A stretch of 64,000 nucleotides of DNA, from NCBI RefSeq assembly GCF_050908995.1, contig NC_135119.1, forward strand, positions 21,047,001-21,111,000, read 5' to 3'. This document shows, piece after piece, positions 48,780 through 61,939 of the stretch; the stretch's first letter is position 1, and each line of letters starts with the position of its first letter. The position numbers and the translations under genes were made by a program. The DNA comes from Andrena cerasifolii (lineage: Eukaryota; Arthropoda; Insecta; Hymenoptera; Andrenidae). The notes beneath the pieces are model-generated. The model was not told the origin of the DNA. It saw nothing but the letters and a program-made list of their open reading frames with translations, and did no database searches.

Positions 48780-49088
48780 GGGCGGAGCGGAAAATTAAAA
48801 TTTGAATTTTCAGTTGGCCTGGGTGCGGGATAGTTGTCTTTTGATTAACCAAACACAACTGTAGAAAAATTTTGGAAAAATATTCATTTGTGCAGGTTCC
48901 TTTTTCTCCTAAAAATGATTATACGATACATGATCATTTTTAGGGAAAAAAGGAACCTGAGGACATGAATATTTTCCAATTTTTTTCTTACAGTTGTGTT
49001 TGGTTAATCAAAAGAATCAAACTATCCCGCACCCAGGCCAACTGAAAATTCCAAATTAAATTTTCGCCTATGTAGTATCGCTCCGCCC
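48780..49088. mobile_element. Palindromic MITE, about 0.31 kb
   Basis: Tips GGGCGGAGCG and CGCTCCGCCC are mirror images flanked by TA (48778-48779 and 49089-49090); the flanks extend symmetrically as ATTA/TAAT. Arms pair over nearly their whole length, including TGGCCTGGGTGCGGGATAGT, GATTAACCAAACACAACTGT and AGGTTCCTTTTTCTCC, down to a tiny loop. It is a near-perfect long hairpin with no coding capacity. The superfamily could be Tc1/mariner-like (TA) or PIF-like (TTA/TAA); the flanks do not decide. Confidence 0.88.
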
Positions 49089-49090
49089 TA

Positions 49091-50333
49091 ATGTGTATAC
49101 TGGTAAACCACAGTTAAGTAAACAAATGCCTGTTTTTACTTTATGGTGAAAAAACATACCTAACATTTTTGTACTGAATTGATTCATTTATTCGATACCT
49201 ATGTACATTAATTTAAAATACTTGAAATTAAATTGAGTTTCTGAAAATTCGTACATATTCACTTAGAATTAGTGTGTTATACCTGTGTACTCACGATACA
49301 ATAAAATATTTATCACAAACACGGTATGCTTTCTTCAAATGAACAACTGCGAATATTTCATAGACAGTTAATGATACAGAAAATTAGGGTTAAAGAAGTT
49401 GTTTGGCTCAAAAAGGGAAGTTTTTTTCTTTCTGTGGTGGTGTAGGGGATATTTCAAAATCAATTAGCAAGTAATTATGTTTGAAGTAGAATGATTTATT
49501 TTTTATCCATCATGCGATAGCGTTTATTAAGACATCACTTCATAAAACGTCTCCCAAGCGATTTAAATAAATTTTGTAAGAAGCATTTCTTGGTACCTTC
49601 GGATAAATTTCGGATTATTCCTCTCCTGAACGGAGCAGAATTTACTGGACTCTTCTTTAACGTGACCAAAGTCGGCCGAGATTATTTCCTGGCATTAATT
49701 TTCCGTCACGTTCCTGTCATAGATTTCTCTACCGCTGGTTCGTGAGCGCTGAGCACGATCGTAAATTCGTGAGAATTCTTCGCCCAAGCGAGAACATCGC
49801 AGCAGAACCATTCGTACTGGCGTTTTATCGCCCCAAGGATGAGATAAGAGATAACCACAGATTATGTATTTCACAGCCTCTGGCCATTTCTGAAAATGTT
49901 ACCCTTCACGAAATCTTTTTCTAACGGCGTGCAGACGTCTGTTTAAAAGCGGCGTCGCTCCTCATTTACGCGCTTGTAGAAACAGCTTGGTGCTCCCACG
50001 GTCCGCGCGATATCTCGATTCCAATTCCTCGAGTCTCGTCACTATTTAAAATCAATCATTTACAATGATAACAATTTTCGTAAGTGTACGTATAAAGTAT
50101 CATGATGGTCATGGTGGAAGACTTCGTTGGTGGGCCCACGAAGACTGCGGTAATGAAGAAATAGATTTCACATGCCGACTTTATAAAAAGAGAAAGAAAA
50201 AGTAAGTTTCAGGAAAACACAAACTGGGTCTCATATCCTAATATGAGATTTCCTAAACCCATTTTTTTATCTGCGTATTTGAATGAATTTCGTTTTAATT
50301 TTATTACGAAGAAACCGAATCTTTGTTATAGTA
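49091..50333. other. Gene-free stretch
   Basis: Nothing recognised. The sequence is AT-rich up to about 49640, then of mixed composition; the frame at 49742-49924 has no family signal. Confidence 0.5.
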
Positions 50334-50341
50334 CTTTTGAG

Positions 50342-50570
50342 CAGAGTTGGGCAAAATGTAACCTAATTACGAATTACAAAGTACGATTAAACTGTAATTG
50401 TGTAATTAATTACACATTATTTTCTGTAATTGTTAAATTAGGTAGTCGACCATTTGGTTCAATCGACTATCCGAACGAACGATTACCGAAAATAATGTGT
50501 AATCAATTACACAATTACAGTTCAATCGTACTTTCTAATTTGTAATTGTATTACACTTCGCCCAACTCTG
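50342..50570. mobile_element. hAT MITE with perfect 8-bp duplication
   Basis: The left tip CAGAGTTGGGC and right tip GCCCAACTCTG are exact mirror images, and CTTTTGAG occurs directly on both sides (50334-50341 and 50571-50578). CAGAGTTGGGCA-like tips with an 8-bp duplication are classic for hAT elements. The arms also pair inside (GTAATTGTGTAATTAATTAC words) around a short centre. 229 bp, non-coding; the frame running across it (50243-50545) is spurious. Confidence 0.95.
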
Positions 50571-50578
50571 CTTTTGAG

Positions 50579-53099
50579 TAGGTTGCTAAAGAATACATAT
50601 TCTACTTTTAAAACGTGTATCGAATTTTAATAAAACTGTTCTCAGTCAGGTGTTATGATGTTTTCAAGAAACGGGTCTCATATTCGGCTACCTTACCCTA
50701 CCTTTACAGTGGCGCGTTAATGGGTTCATTTGTGAAACAGTTGCCTTAATTTGTAACGATCCGAACTTTCACTAGAACATTCGCGAAACATTTAACGCCT
50801 GTTACGTTCGTATCAAGCATCGCGTGATAAGCAACAGAACTATTCGTGTCACGGAATTAGTCTTAAAAACAGTTATCGAACAAAGTTGGCCGCTGTTATT
50901 GCACCGGTCGCGCTTCGAAATTCCGTTTCCGCGCAGTTATTACACTCAGCATTATACAAAATTAAAAGACAACTTTCGCGATAGCCGCGAAACCCCCTTC
51001 GATCGTCGCCGGTAAGTTTGATCCCCGATACGTGCCAGCGCCGGCCAACTTCCGCCCGCGTACATACTTCTTTCCCCTCGTTTTTTCCTTCCTTACTTTT
51101 TTCGTTTCTTTCTCTCCCTCTCCTGTCGACCGTGGCTGAGGCAACTATCGAAAGTTTCTATAAATTTCTCAGGGCAATACGTAGCCTGCATATTGCCGGA
51201 TATAACGATCCGCGTTTTCTCTGGGGATATTTTAGCTCCCGTAGGAGCACCGCCGCGGAAAACTTTTACCTGAAACTTTTTCGAAAAGAATCCCGAACTA
51301 TTCGGGAGGCGATAAAAGCTACTTTCCACGACTGCCTTGTATTTGTGCCTGTGCATTTTACTAATACTCGCGTTTACGAGGCTCCGTAACGATATTCCTT
51401 TCTGGATAATAATAATATGTTTTTATTACCACCGCGTGTATAATGCAGTACGGAAATGGAGAGTCACGAAGGAAGCGGGAAAAATTTTAATGAGACAGTA
51501 ACGCAAAGGATGGGGTATAAGGAAAAAAGTTTTCTGCTATTACGTCTGACCTTTTTTCAAATAAAAATAATAAAATTAATATGCAATTATGAATCGCTTT
51601 ATATATTTTTTGCGTTACTACTTAGGTTAATACTTAATTTAATCAGCTTGTCGCTGCCAAGTGGGAACCGTGTTTTTATATAAATACGTCTGTATTAGAA
51701 TGAGAACTAATTTTGGTTACGTGTAAGTAAAACTAATGTCAGTTATATCAGACTGGCTTCGGTGCACCAAGATGGCGGTAAATGATAATTTTTGCAGCTT
51801 GTAGGTTGCCCGGTTCGAAGGGGAACGTTCAGAGGTACATTGTCGCAGGATAATATATGCCAACAATCGTGCAGAACCGCGTTAATGGCCCAGGAGAAAT
51901 GTATTAGGTGACAGATATAAGTACCTGGGAAATGAGGTTCGTGGGATTTACGACGTCGCGATTATCGTTCCTCTTCCCCTGCGCGCAATTTACGACCACT
52001 CGATACCTGTAAATTGCTGCGAAAATCTTTCTGGAATTCCTTCGGGAGCCGAATTCTCCCGAGGTGTCATTACACCCACCACTATGCAATTAGTGGTTCC
52101 GTTTTCAGGCATTTCGGGAAGATTTCAATGCTCGATTCTGTGGAAGTATAGGCACCGAAAGAAGGAAAGGAAATAGCCAGGAGTTAACGTTGCCCGTATT
52201 ACGAAGATAGTAAATGTCATTAACGATGAGAAACTAGATAAAAAGGGTGGGTCGAAAAGAGTGGGACGAAAGAAAGAGTAACACAGGGGTGACTTTTGTT
52301 TTTATTCCGCCTGAAGGGGCGATGTGAAGTTAAAGAATAATTTAACTGCTGCACATTTTAATTGCACGAAGGCGAAACAGTTTTGTCCAGTATAACAATA
52401 AAATGTTTTGTTTTTCTATTCCGTGCGTAACCCAGACCAGACAATCTAAGTACGATTGTTCAAATGGGACTTAATCCGGACCTAAACCAACCTCGTTACT
52501 TTAATCAGTACAATTATTCTTATAGAGACTTCGTTTCATTACCAATTTACGAAACAGAAAACTTCTGCCTGAAAATTTGCATGACGAGTAACTAAATACG
52601 TTCAGAACACCACCCCAGCCATTTTCATCCGTTTACGGATCCACACAGATGCGCCATTTCTTCTGCTCCCTCTCTCCGTTCACCAACCAACTCTAACTGA
52701 AACTTGAATTACACCAACAGACTTCGAATTTGAATCGTTCTCCCTAACTTTCGAACTCCTAAAATCCTCGTTAACCGCGCCAGCATCATCGTTCGACGGC
52801 TGTGCCCGTTGCACATCCGAGGCGCTTGCGCGCAGTTTGCAAACTCGATTTAAAACAGCAGGGCTTTAATAGTCCGTTCGAAAAAACGAGAAGGAAAAAC
52901 GGAAACTTGGGCGTTGCGCGTGAAAGGGGCGGAGGGGGAAAAGAGGTGGTGGGTTACGAGTATACACGGAGGATATACAGTGATGGTCAATAGAAATTTT
53001 GAAATTCATATTTTTGCACCTCTACGCGACCCTCTTTATCCCTTACATATACCAATACCCGGGTACAGCTGTACCCACCTAAACATTCACTGTTTTTAA
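50579..53099. other. Gene-free stretch
   Basis: Two mildly GC-rich patches (50990-51260, 51930-52100) with short frames on both strands, otherwise AT-rich. Nothing with family signal or element borders. Confidence 0.45.
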
Positions 53100-53903
53100 A
53101 CGATTTTGTTTAGCTTCGATCCTCTGTTTGTATGTTTGTTCGTTTGTTTGTTTGTATGTTTGTATGTACGGTTCAAATCTGGCAACTCAAATTTAACCCA
53201 CTTCCAACTATCCAATTATCTTGAAACTTTGCAGGCGTGCGTAGTTTGGATGACAATACAATATTTTTAAAAAAAATTAACCCCGAGCGGGTGAAAAAAA
53301 TTACCCAGTCATCGATAAATATAACCCATAACCACAAGAAAATACACGATTTATCGGGAAATGATCCGTCACGTATGTACGAATAGTAAAACTAAAACTT
53401 TTCAGGCGTTCGTAGTATATCACCATCGAAATTTTAGTACAAAAAAAATTATTTTTTAGTGACTACAACGTTTAAGCAAAGTGTTAAACTGTATACAGCA
53501 ATAAAAGATATTTGTAAAGAAGTGTGAAATGTAAATCCACAAACACTAAAAACTAGAAAATAAAAAGTATATAAAAAAAAATTTATGTTAAAACGATTTT
53601 ATTAAAAATGTAGTAAAAACTAAATTAAAATGCACTAAAAACTACAAAAATAATTATTTTCTTCTACTTCAATTTTGATGGTGTTATCACTTTAAATAAA
53701 ATCGTCGGGCACCATGTGCAAGCAGAAGGTGAAGTATTAAAGTGATTCATAACCTGTTATGGAGTATCGTGCCCCACGATTTTATTCAACGTGATATTAA
53801 CACCATCAAAATTGAAGTACAAGAAAATAATTATTTTTTACTTTATAGTGGATTTTAATTTAGTTGTTACTACATTTTTAATAAAATCGTTTAACATAAT
53901 TTT
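53100..53903 (+). repeat. Interspersed fold-back repeat unit, copy 2
   Basis: Same family as 21751-22280 but inverted. In order: a TTTG/TATG microsatellite (53125-53170); TGAAACTTTGCAGGCGTGCG and TTTGGATGACAATAC; an extra partial arm at 53400-53460 (TATATCACCATCGAAATTTT); CACAAACACTAAAAACTAG; then a long hairpin 53583-53900 whose arms share AAAACGATTTTATTAAAAAT and TTGATGGTG. The hairpin centre has its own inverted pair, GGGCAC / GTGCCC. The repeated extra arm suggests internal duplication. Confidence 0.7.
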
Positions 53904-54911
53904 TTTTATATATATTTTTTATTTTTCATAGAACTTATTTATTTATTCTAGCTTCTTGAAACTTTCGGGATGACTCAGTATATATTTAACAAAGTAAAGG
54001 AAAAAATCCATAATAAAAAATAGTCAATACATGTCAGTTCATGAAAGCAGTTCCAAGGGGCCATGGCGTTGAAAGTATATACTACTTAAGTTTTAAGTAT
54101 AATATTCTGTTGGTATCACTGGCCTACTCTGGCAACCCTCCATCTATGGGGCATCAATTTTAAGATATAATTCTTTATAATGGAACTATCTTATGTTTGC
54201 CACCGTTCGCAGTTCAAACTTTCTTTCGACCACTACTGTGCGGATAAACGAGCGTAAGCGGCTGCCGCGCAGAAAACTCCCGGCGACGCTGGAGCCGGAT
54301 TTGATGCTTGAAGATGCGCGCCCGCCGGTGCATGTGTGGGCACGTAAACCGGCTATATCATCGCCGCTTACCCGCAGGATCTTTTGAAATTTACATCGAC
54401 GTATTAAATCATATTGAATTATGCAGCATCACGTAATTCCGCGTGATCGTTCTGGGTCACCGTCACCGCTGCGCCCCCGACTGCGTTTGCATAAATGGAG
54501 AGTGAAATGGACGCGTTGCACGTGGTCCGTTTGGGAATGTTTTTTGGAACGACAAAAGCGGCGGAGACCTGCGGGGACTTAGGGTAACGAGAGTTGCACG
54601 GGAATGACCGGTCTGCTCACCTTAAGGCACGATTTCTATGGTAGATTTCCCTTTTTATCGGTGGCGGATGAAAGATTCTGTATCGTTTACTGCGATGGAT
54701 ATGCGAAGGTGGTCAGACTGCTCCTTAAACTCAGTTCTGGCAATTTTGCTTGAATTCGCCACGTAGTTTATGGTTTGAGATTCGGTACAGGCTAATACTT
54801 GGTCACTGTGAAATTTTGACTGGAATTTTATCATGTGTTGTAGAACTATTAGTGAACGTTGTTTTATACCTTGTATGTATATTAATACGTTCGTTTAAAT
54901 TAGTAGCCGTA
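53904..54911. other. Gene-free stretch
   Basis: AT-rich to about 54180, then GC-richer to 54620. The frame at 54193-54387 has GC-rich codons but no recognised family. Confidence 0.45.
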
Positions 54912-55067
54912 CAGTGGGGTATCCTATAATGAACTGCTTCGTTCTAGAATTGTATGTAAGGCCGATTGTATTTCTCCGCGTTCGTTGTAAGATATTTGTT
55001 CGTTGTAAGTGTTTTGATTTATTAAGAGAAATTGTTCGTTATAGCATTCTTTCCTTATAGGACACTG
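54912..55067. mobile_element. Small TA-flanked MITE
   Basis: The left tip CAGTGGGGTATCCTATAATG and right tip (minus strand CAGTGTCCTATAAGGAAAG) share CAGTG and CCTATAA, with a gap between. TA flanks both (54910-54911 and 55068-55069). The interior repeats TTCGTTGTAAG and TTCGTTATAG. 156 bp, non-coding, probably Tc1/mariner-like and diverged. Confidence 0.6.
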
Positions 55068-58000
55068 TATAGGTATGCAAAGCTTCTTATTGTGAAAAAA
55101 TTGTTAATATTAAGCGACAGTTGTTGATTATGATGTTAATTTCACTGGTAAGGGAGATTACAAGTAAAATAATGTAGACGCAAGGAACAGGAGGTGAAAT
55201 TAATTAGAATTCGTGATCCTTTAATCTGCCCGATTCGTTCGTTGGAAAAAAAAGAGGACGTCCCAAAATCGATGTTATTGAAGCTAAAATTTAATTTAAT
55301 CTCGTGAAATCGTTAGAATCGAGGGGGTGAGACTCTAATATCGCCTCTGTTCGAAGTCAGCGATTTAATCAAGAATCTTCTACAAGAATTAAAAGTACTA
55401 ATACGCGTGAGCGGGAGCGAGGTAATACAGAGCATAACCAGGCTGCTTGCGAAAGGAAAGAAGGAACAGGAGCTGTTACCTTGTAATTAAATTTTACAGC
55501 AATTTCATTTCCTGGGGGGAAAAATACTTACTTAGTAATACGTACTTAATGAGCTGAGTAATGGGCTAACGATTCAATGAGTCATTCCTAACTGTTAAAT
55601 ACCGGCGCAATTGATTCAAGAAATAGTGACGATTATAAAATACTCTGCGAATGTTTGGTTTACGTTTGGTTACGTTTGGTTAACTTGAAATCACTTCATT
55701 TTTTCCGAATGTTTTTAATGTAACTTCCCACAAAGGCGACAACCAGACAATCACCAGGAAATTTTGATTTATAATTCATATTGCTAAATTGAAATTGCAA
55801 AGTCTCCTTTAAACCTTTTTTTTAATTAATTTAAAATTCTGTGTTCAGTTAATTAAAATGAAAGCTACCAGATATCTTTAATTGGACTTCACTCAGTAAA
55901 TATTTGTGATTCCGAAGTTATCTTACCTTGTTGGATCAAGTAAATACAGTCGATGACATTTCGAAATAAAGTATTATTTCCGAAGAATCATTAAAAGCTT
56001 AATGTGTACTTATAATGTTATTAAAAAACAGCGTATTATTTACCAAAACTCCACCTAATAATTATTTTCCAACTGCTACACTCAAATTTATTGTCGATAT
56101 TATAGAAATATAAATGTTTAGCTATCTGTCTTCAATATTCAATATTCAATTTAAAATAAAACTATTGGGCCAACGAATAAATCAAAAACAACTTTAGTAT
56201 CATAATCATAAGACTGTAGACTACCCTTCTTTATAAACATTTAAATACATCATTATAACTCATAAATGATCCCCATTCGATATTCAAAATTTCCCTCCCA
56301 CATAATCGAAGTTCGTTAAAAAATACAATTTTTAATTCTTTCAGCAACTTCTCCCAAAAACTTCAATTAACAGTCAATCCAGCTGATCGAGTGTGTCTCT
56401 GATATTAACGAACACACCTAAAAACAGGAGTCGCGAGTGACGAATAAATCGAAGCTACCGGTTAAGTCTCGGTCGACTGGATCTTGAAAAAGTTACCGAG
56501 CCAGGAGAATGTAACGATTTCTGTGGCTAGAGGACTTTCTACGTAAGAGTTCCAAACGCCCGATGGCTCACAGCCAAGACCTTCTTTCTTCTTTTCATTC
56601 GGCCGAAGAATGCCCATTCTGGGGCAAGGATTCGGCGCCACGCATAAACTCCCGTTTACTTACATTTACTCACTAAAAGGAACGTTGTTGTTCAGTAAGG
56701 GGGTGGGGGGAAGGGGGATGAGTGCATTCGTTTCCTCGAAACACAACTTTGACCGAGCTACGTCGATTTAATGCTTCTTCGACCCTTTGTTCCCCATTGC
56801 CGCTGTTTCCGCGAGTTTTTGCCCCCCGCCCCCTCCCCTGAAACGTACGAGTTGTCCTCTCGACGCGAAAAATTCGTTTCCGCCCGCGGTTCGTCCGAGG
56901 GATGCTGATTTCCGGCCGTATTATTTCATCCCCTGGGTGTTCGCTTATTAAAACGGTTGTCGTGTTTGAATAGAAGTGACGTCTTTAAATTTGATGATAG
57001 TTTGCTGTGGAGGGAAATAATAATTACTTTCAAGTATATTATTTACCTGTGTTAGCTGGATGTTTACAGGTTAATCGCCGTGCTCTTGGATGGAGCACTT
57101 TTTAATATATACAAAGATAATATTGCTAGGGGGTAACTAGGAGGTATGATTAGGTCTACAAGGGTAGTAGGCTTATTGTTAGATATGTGGAGGATATTAA
57201 AAGGAAGCAATGGCAATTTGGAAAAATTAATGATTCTTGGTCTTACTCTTATATCCTCTAGTTGTATATAAGGTGTAGAAATAATATGATTTCATTTAAG
57301 ATAATATTATTGCATTTGAAATTCCAAGAAGAATGAATCTAAGGGGTACCTTCCCTCTATCATTTTGCTTGCACCGTCGAATAGTTTAAACTTTGCTCCA
57401 ACTCTTTCCCACTTAACTAACACACCCTGCTATATAGGACTAATTTTCGTCAATGTTACATGGAGAATTTAATGAAGTTACTCAATGGTAAATTCAGAGT
57501 TCGTGTGACTATAAAAGTCCTTCTTTAATATAGGAGGTTTGCGTGTAAATAAATAAAGGAATAGTGAATATAGCAATCATATAATTGTGAATCAGAAAAA
57601 TTTCATAAAAAACAAACTATTGCAACTATTTACCACTTCAGTTCAAATAATAGTTTTCACGGTGTGAATCTTAAGAGTTGATAAGATTCGATGAAGGATA
57701 ATATTGCACTCCATTTTTTAATGAAAAGCAGCACTGTGGCACCATTGTTTTTAGGTGGAAAAAAACATGTGGCAATAAAATAAAATGTCAAACGTTCCAT
57801 TAGATGGTAGCGCACGTAGTATTTCTACGTCTTTTAATTCCCACTTGAGCTTCCCTCGTAACGTAGCGTAGAACGTAATCCACTTACTTCCGCGTGCGAT
57901 CAAAATTTAAACACGGACGCTCGTAAAACCCGGATTTATATCTGTTCCGAAAATACAGCGTTACCGGAAGTTGGCTGATTTGAAGCTGCGGCTGGCCGTT

Positions 58001-58655
58001 ACCTTTGTTCTCGAACGAGAACTTCGGTTCTTCGAAGACCTGTGCCGTCCTCCTTCTGCGCCGCTTTCGAACAGCACTAAAACATTTTAGTACGCGCTTC
58101 AACGTGGACAATAAATCGAGAAATATTTCAAACAATTCCGATGCATTTGACCCGGTCACTCGATATCTTTCAAATTTTTTTCGTCGATTTCTTATGTTCC
58201 ATTTCTGCCCTCGTTGCATCGGAATTCTCAGTTGAATGTGTATTTTCGTTTTTTAATATATTTCTGAACTTGAATTACATTTTTGCGCTTTACTTGATTT
58301 ATTACTTTTGGAATTGCAAAGAATATTAAATGGGACTGTTAACGAAATGTAGTGGATGGGTCAAACACTGGGGAAAAATAATGAAAATTGCAGTTATGTT
58401 AAAAATTAACGTTGTTACAGAAAATGTAAAATTAAGATTTTTACAAATTAATTTCCTGGAAAAATCTGGCGAGATACAGTTGCTGTGTTTTTATGATTAA
58501 TGGCACTTGGTATGTGCTTAAACGTATATAGTTATTTGTTGACAAGAAATGTATCTATACACAGTTAAGGTTATACCAAACTTATGGTAGAAAAATAGTG
58601 CATAAGATCTGAGAGAAAGATTCTTTTTCGCTCCTTTTCAATTGCTTCCTCGCTG
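55068..58655. other. Gene-free stretch
   Basis: Mostly AT-rich. A three-fold TACGTTTGGT-like repeat lies at 55660-55683, and a guanine cluster at 56697-56717 (runs of 5, 6 and 5 G). Frames at 57884-58219 (minus) and 58005-58329 (plus) overlap each other and have no family signal. Confidence 0.45.
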
Positions 58656-58750
58656 CACAAACTGAACAAGTAGAAACGCTCAGTAAGTGATCAGGCATAC
58701 CTCAGTAGGTCAGGTCCTGGATATGTCAGACATTATACTTCACATTCGGT
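58656..58750 (+). repeat. Dispersed repeat fragment, copy 2
   Basis: GAACAAGTAGAAACGCTCAG, GTGATCAGGCAT and TATGTCAGACATTATACTTC align in order with 20045-20130. Substitutions are frequent, so the copies are old. The element type is unknown. Confidence 0.5.
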
Positions 58751-61700
58751 TAAAATTCGCATGATAAAAAATTATCTAAATTAAGAATGTACATGGAAAT
58801 ACATTTGCGATTTTGTCGTTGAATATTATATTTATTATTTTAACATGTTTCATCAAATATGTCGTTATACGTACTGAAAATAAATTAATATGTAAGTGAA
58901 ATGAATAATGAATTCTTTAAACAATGATTCCTAACTAAAACAAATTTTGAAATTTTGAATGTAGAAGAATTTTTATGATGAAAATTTGTTAGCAATGAAA
59001 TAATTACTATCTTTTCTACATTTCGAAGTAGGTACGTAAATTTATGACGTATTAGAATTTCTGTTCGAGTTTATTCCACTTTGCTACAGTATTGCATTAT
59101 GAATAATCATTTAATTACTCCATTATTCAGTTCATTATCATGGTGTTTTATGTGTATTCATTAATGCAGCTAATTCACCTCCATTATTGTACAGCACTAT
59201 AATGATCGTTGCATTACACGATGTACATATTACCGCGTATACATATGTGTTGTTATGCGTTGCATAGAAATGCTACAATGCTGCCTGCCGTTAGCACTTC
59301 TGCGTAAAATTTGTTTACGTAATTTCGTCCTCTCTAAGCGCATAATTTATACTTTCTATGTGAATTCACGTTTTAATCAACTATCCTCAGAAATTGCAAT
59401 ATCCTCAGAAATCGCGTACAGAGACTTTTGGAGCAATGATTAAAAATTGCATTAAAAACCAAAAAAAAAAAAGTAGGAAGTAAAGGAAAATGGAAAATCC
59501 AAGGGAGGCAAGTTAATTGAAGAAAACGGACTGGCAAAAGAAAAAGCTGAGAATAGTGTTGTTGATGTAAAAATAACAACTAAAGCGGTACGTGAAAATA
59601 AAATGGGAATGACAGAAGGAAAAACAAAAACACTGTGACTAAATATGGAGAATATAAAAAGGTTTCACATAAGCGCAAAAAGGCACCGACTACGGTAAGA
59701 AAAATAGAAGAATTATACCAAACAAAACAGAGGCGGACAGACACAGACAGGTCGAAACAAAAAAGAAGCAGGTCACGAAACGATGAAACGCGGGGCATGA
59801 AACGGGACAGAGTAGAATACAAAAGTCGATATAATAGCGAAGACGCGGGAAGCGCAGAAATTCCAATAAACACATAGAGGAAATTAGCATGCATCAAGGG
59901 ACGCGAATAATTTGCTCCCCCCTCCCCCCAAAAAAAAATAAGGACCTCGATTTAAAAAAGAAAAACCGTCGAACCCAATGAAGGAGTACATATTAAAAAC
60001 GAGAAAAAGAGAAAAAGTAGGAAAATGGACCCGGCAAAGAGCAAGCTGTATCAGAGAGCTAGAGGCGAAAAGGGAAAATTGAAGGAAAATGAAGGAGGGA
60101 ACAAAACGACGAGAACGAACACAAAGGGGGGACTCAGCGTGAGGAAGCAGGAGTGGAACAGGAGGAAAAAAAAGAGAGAGGAGAGAGAGGAGGGTAAAAT
60201 TAATAACTGGGAGAGGCACGATGGAAGAGAGAGAGAGAGAGAGAGAGAGTGAGAGAGGGAGGGAGATCGGGACGGAGGAAATTTTAGAGGGAGGAAAGGA
60301 CGATTGCGCGAATAAAGGGGACAGGGGGACGCGGACGACTCGGAGGAGCCTAGAGAACGGGGGCTGATGGTAGCTTTGTCTTCGATGAACGGTAATTGGG
60401 GAAACGGTAACGTCGGAGGGACAACAATGGCTTATTGTGTGCAGGTAGGTGCGTGCTCTAGCGTCTCCGCCTGATATACAACCGTGCCCGACTACGTGGC
60501 AATGTCCGAAGGCAGAGCAGATCGGTTACCAGGACTAAACCGGACTTCGCGACGCGGGACTCCTAATTAGCATGTTACACCGTTAATCTCGGAGAACCAG
60601 AGCCAAACCCTAAGATGCTGGCACAATCCGCCCCTTCAGCCCTCGCGATAACAAGGGAATTACTGTTGCATCCCGTCCAACGCCTTTCAGCTTTGGACGT
60701 CTCGGGGCTATTGTCCCGGTGACGGTTAATAAGTGTCGGGGACAATGTTTTGGGTTCAAGGAACGGTGGAGTGGCTGACCCATTGCATTTTGTTTCTTCG
60801 CACGTACAGTGGAGTTTGTGAAAATATGTTACAAGTGGAGAATACGATTTTTTTGCGCGTCTTTTCGTTACGGAGAAAAAGAGCTACGGAAGTCTAGTTA
60901 CTGTTTGCTATAAGTAAGCTTCTTTGAATAAGAATGTACGTTGAAAAATGAAAAGCAAATTTTGTTATTTTGCTTAATTTTAATATTTCTTCTATCGATG
61001 CTTCTTTTTCAGTTCCTCAAATTATACACTGTATTTTTTCTACAAGCCTGGCGTAAATTGAATAAAGCAAAATAACGCTTGATAAATTACATAACTGCGC
61101 GTGCATTCTATCTACATATTTTAAACTTCGGATTCGCAGAATCGGCAGGGGTGTAATTGTTTTTCAAAAATTAATTTTATTCGAACTCGTGTCACATTTC
61201 GAAAAGTGGTTTTGATCCCCGTTCTTGGGAAATAAAAGTCACATTTTGGTGGACTTTAAAGCGCGCGCGACAATTTGTTCTGATTTAAAATGAATAGAGC
61301 GATAGGGCCGTCGACAGCGTTCGATGGGAGCCGGTGGTACGGGCCAGAATTTTAATTATCCCCGCATAAAATCGTGCAGCTAGTCCGTAACGGTATTCTC
61401 CATCGAAAGGCAAGTTTCGCTTTGGATCAACGTGCACGCAACGGCCCCACAATTAACGGGTGTTATTACCAGCTGTTATTACGCCGGGAACGCTGTCTTG
61501 TTTCGCTTGTGCTAAGCCAAAATAGTCTGAATTATTTCGCGCGTGCCCTTGGCGAAGTGTAATACACGGCGGCGGCTGTGTGCCCTACCGGTATTACGAA
61601 ATGTCTGCGGCCGAATTTGAAATTCACCCGACGTAATACAAATTTATGGAATAGAGTGACAAAGGGATGACGTATCCAGCACGCAATACCGGCGGCACAG

Positions 61701-61939
61701 ATCCATATTTAAGCGTGGAGGATATGCATGGGAAGTTTCGGCATTGCACGCGTCACCAGTGCACGTCACCCATCCGTCATGCTCCCGAATTCTCAGAACA
61801 ATTCGCCAATTCAATCGCGTAAACTGTGATACTTTGTCCTTGGATAAGGTAAATTAACTCGTGCGATTCGTGTAGGTAGTTCGTTATGCGAAAAGGATTG
61901 AAATATGTGATTTCTAATTGTATTGAAATTAAGTTCTTA
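58751..61939. other. Gene-free stretch with purine-rich and GC-rich parts
   Basis: 59450-60290 is strongly A/G-rich on +, opening lysine/arginine/glutamate-rich frames on + and leucine/phenylalanine-rich frames on minus; these look like composition effects. 60290-60760 is GC-richer. TTGTGTGCAG|GTAGGT near 60444 resembles a weak recursive splice site. No gene is supported. Confidence 0.45.
60226..60262 (+). repeat. (GA)n microsatellite
   Basis: About eleven consecutive GA units with minor interruptions, inside a wider purine-rich stretch (60170-60300). GA repeats can bind GAGA-factor-type proteins in insects, but nothing here shows that this one does. Confidence 0.85.

Noticed and set aside
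59635..60252. Lysine/arginine-rich frames on + and leucine-rich frames on minus
   Set aside because: The region is A/G-rich and the frames follow directly from that composition.
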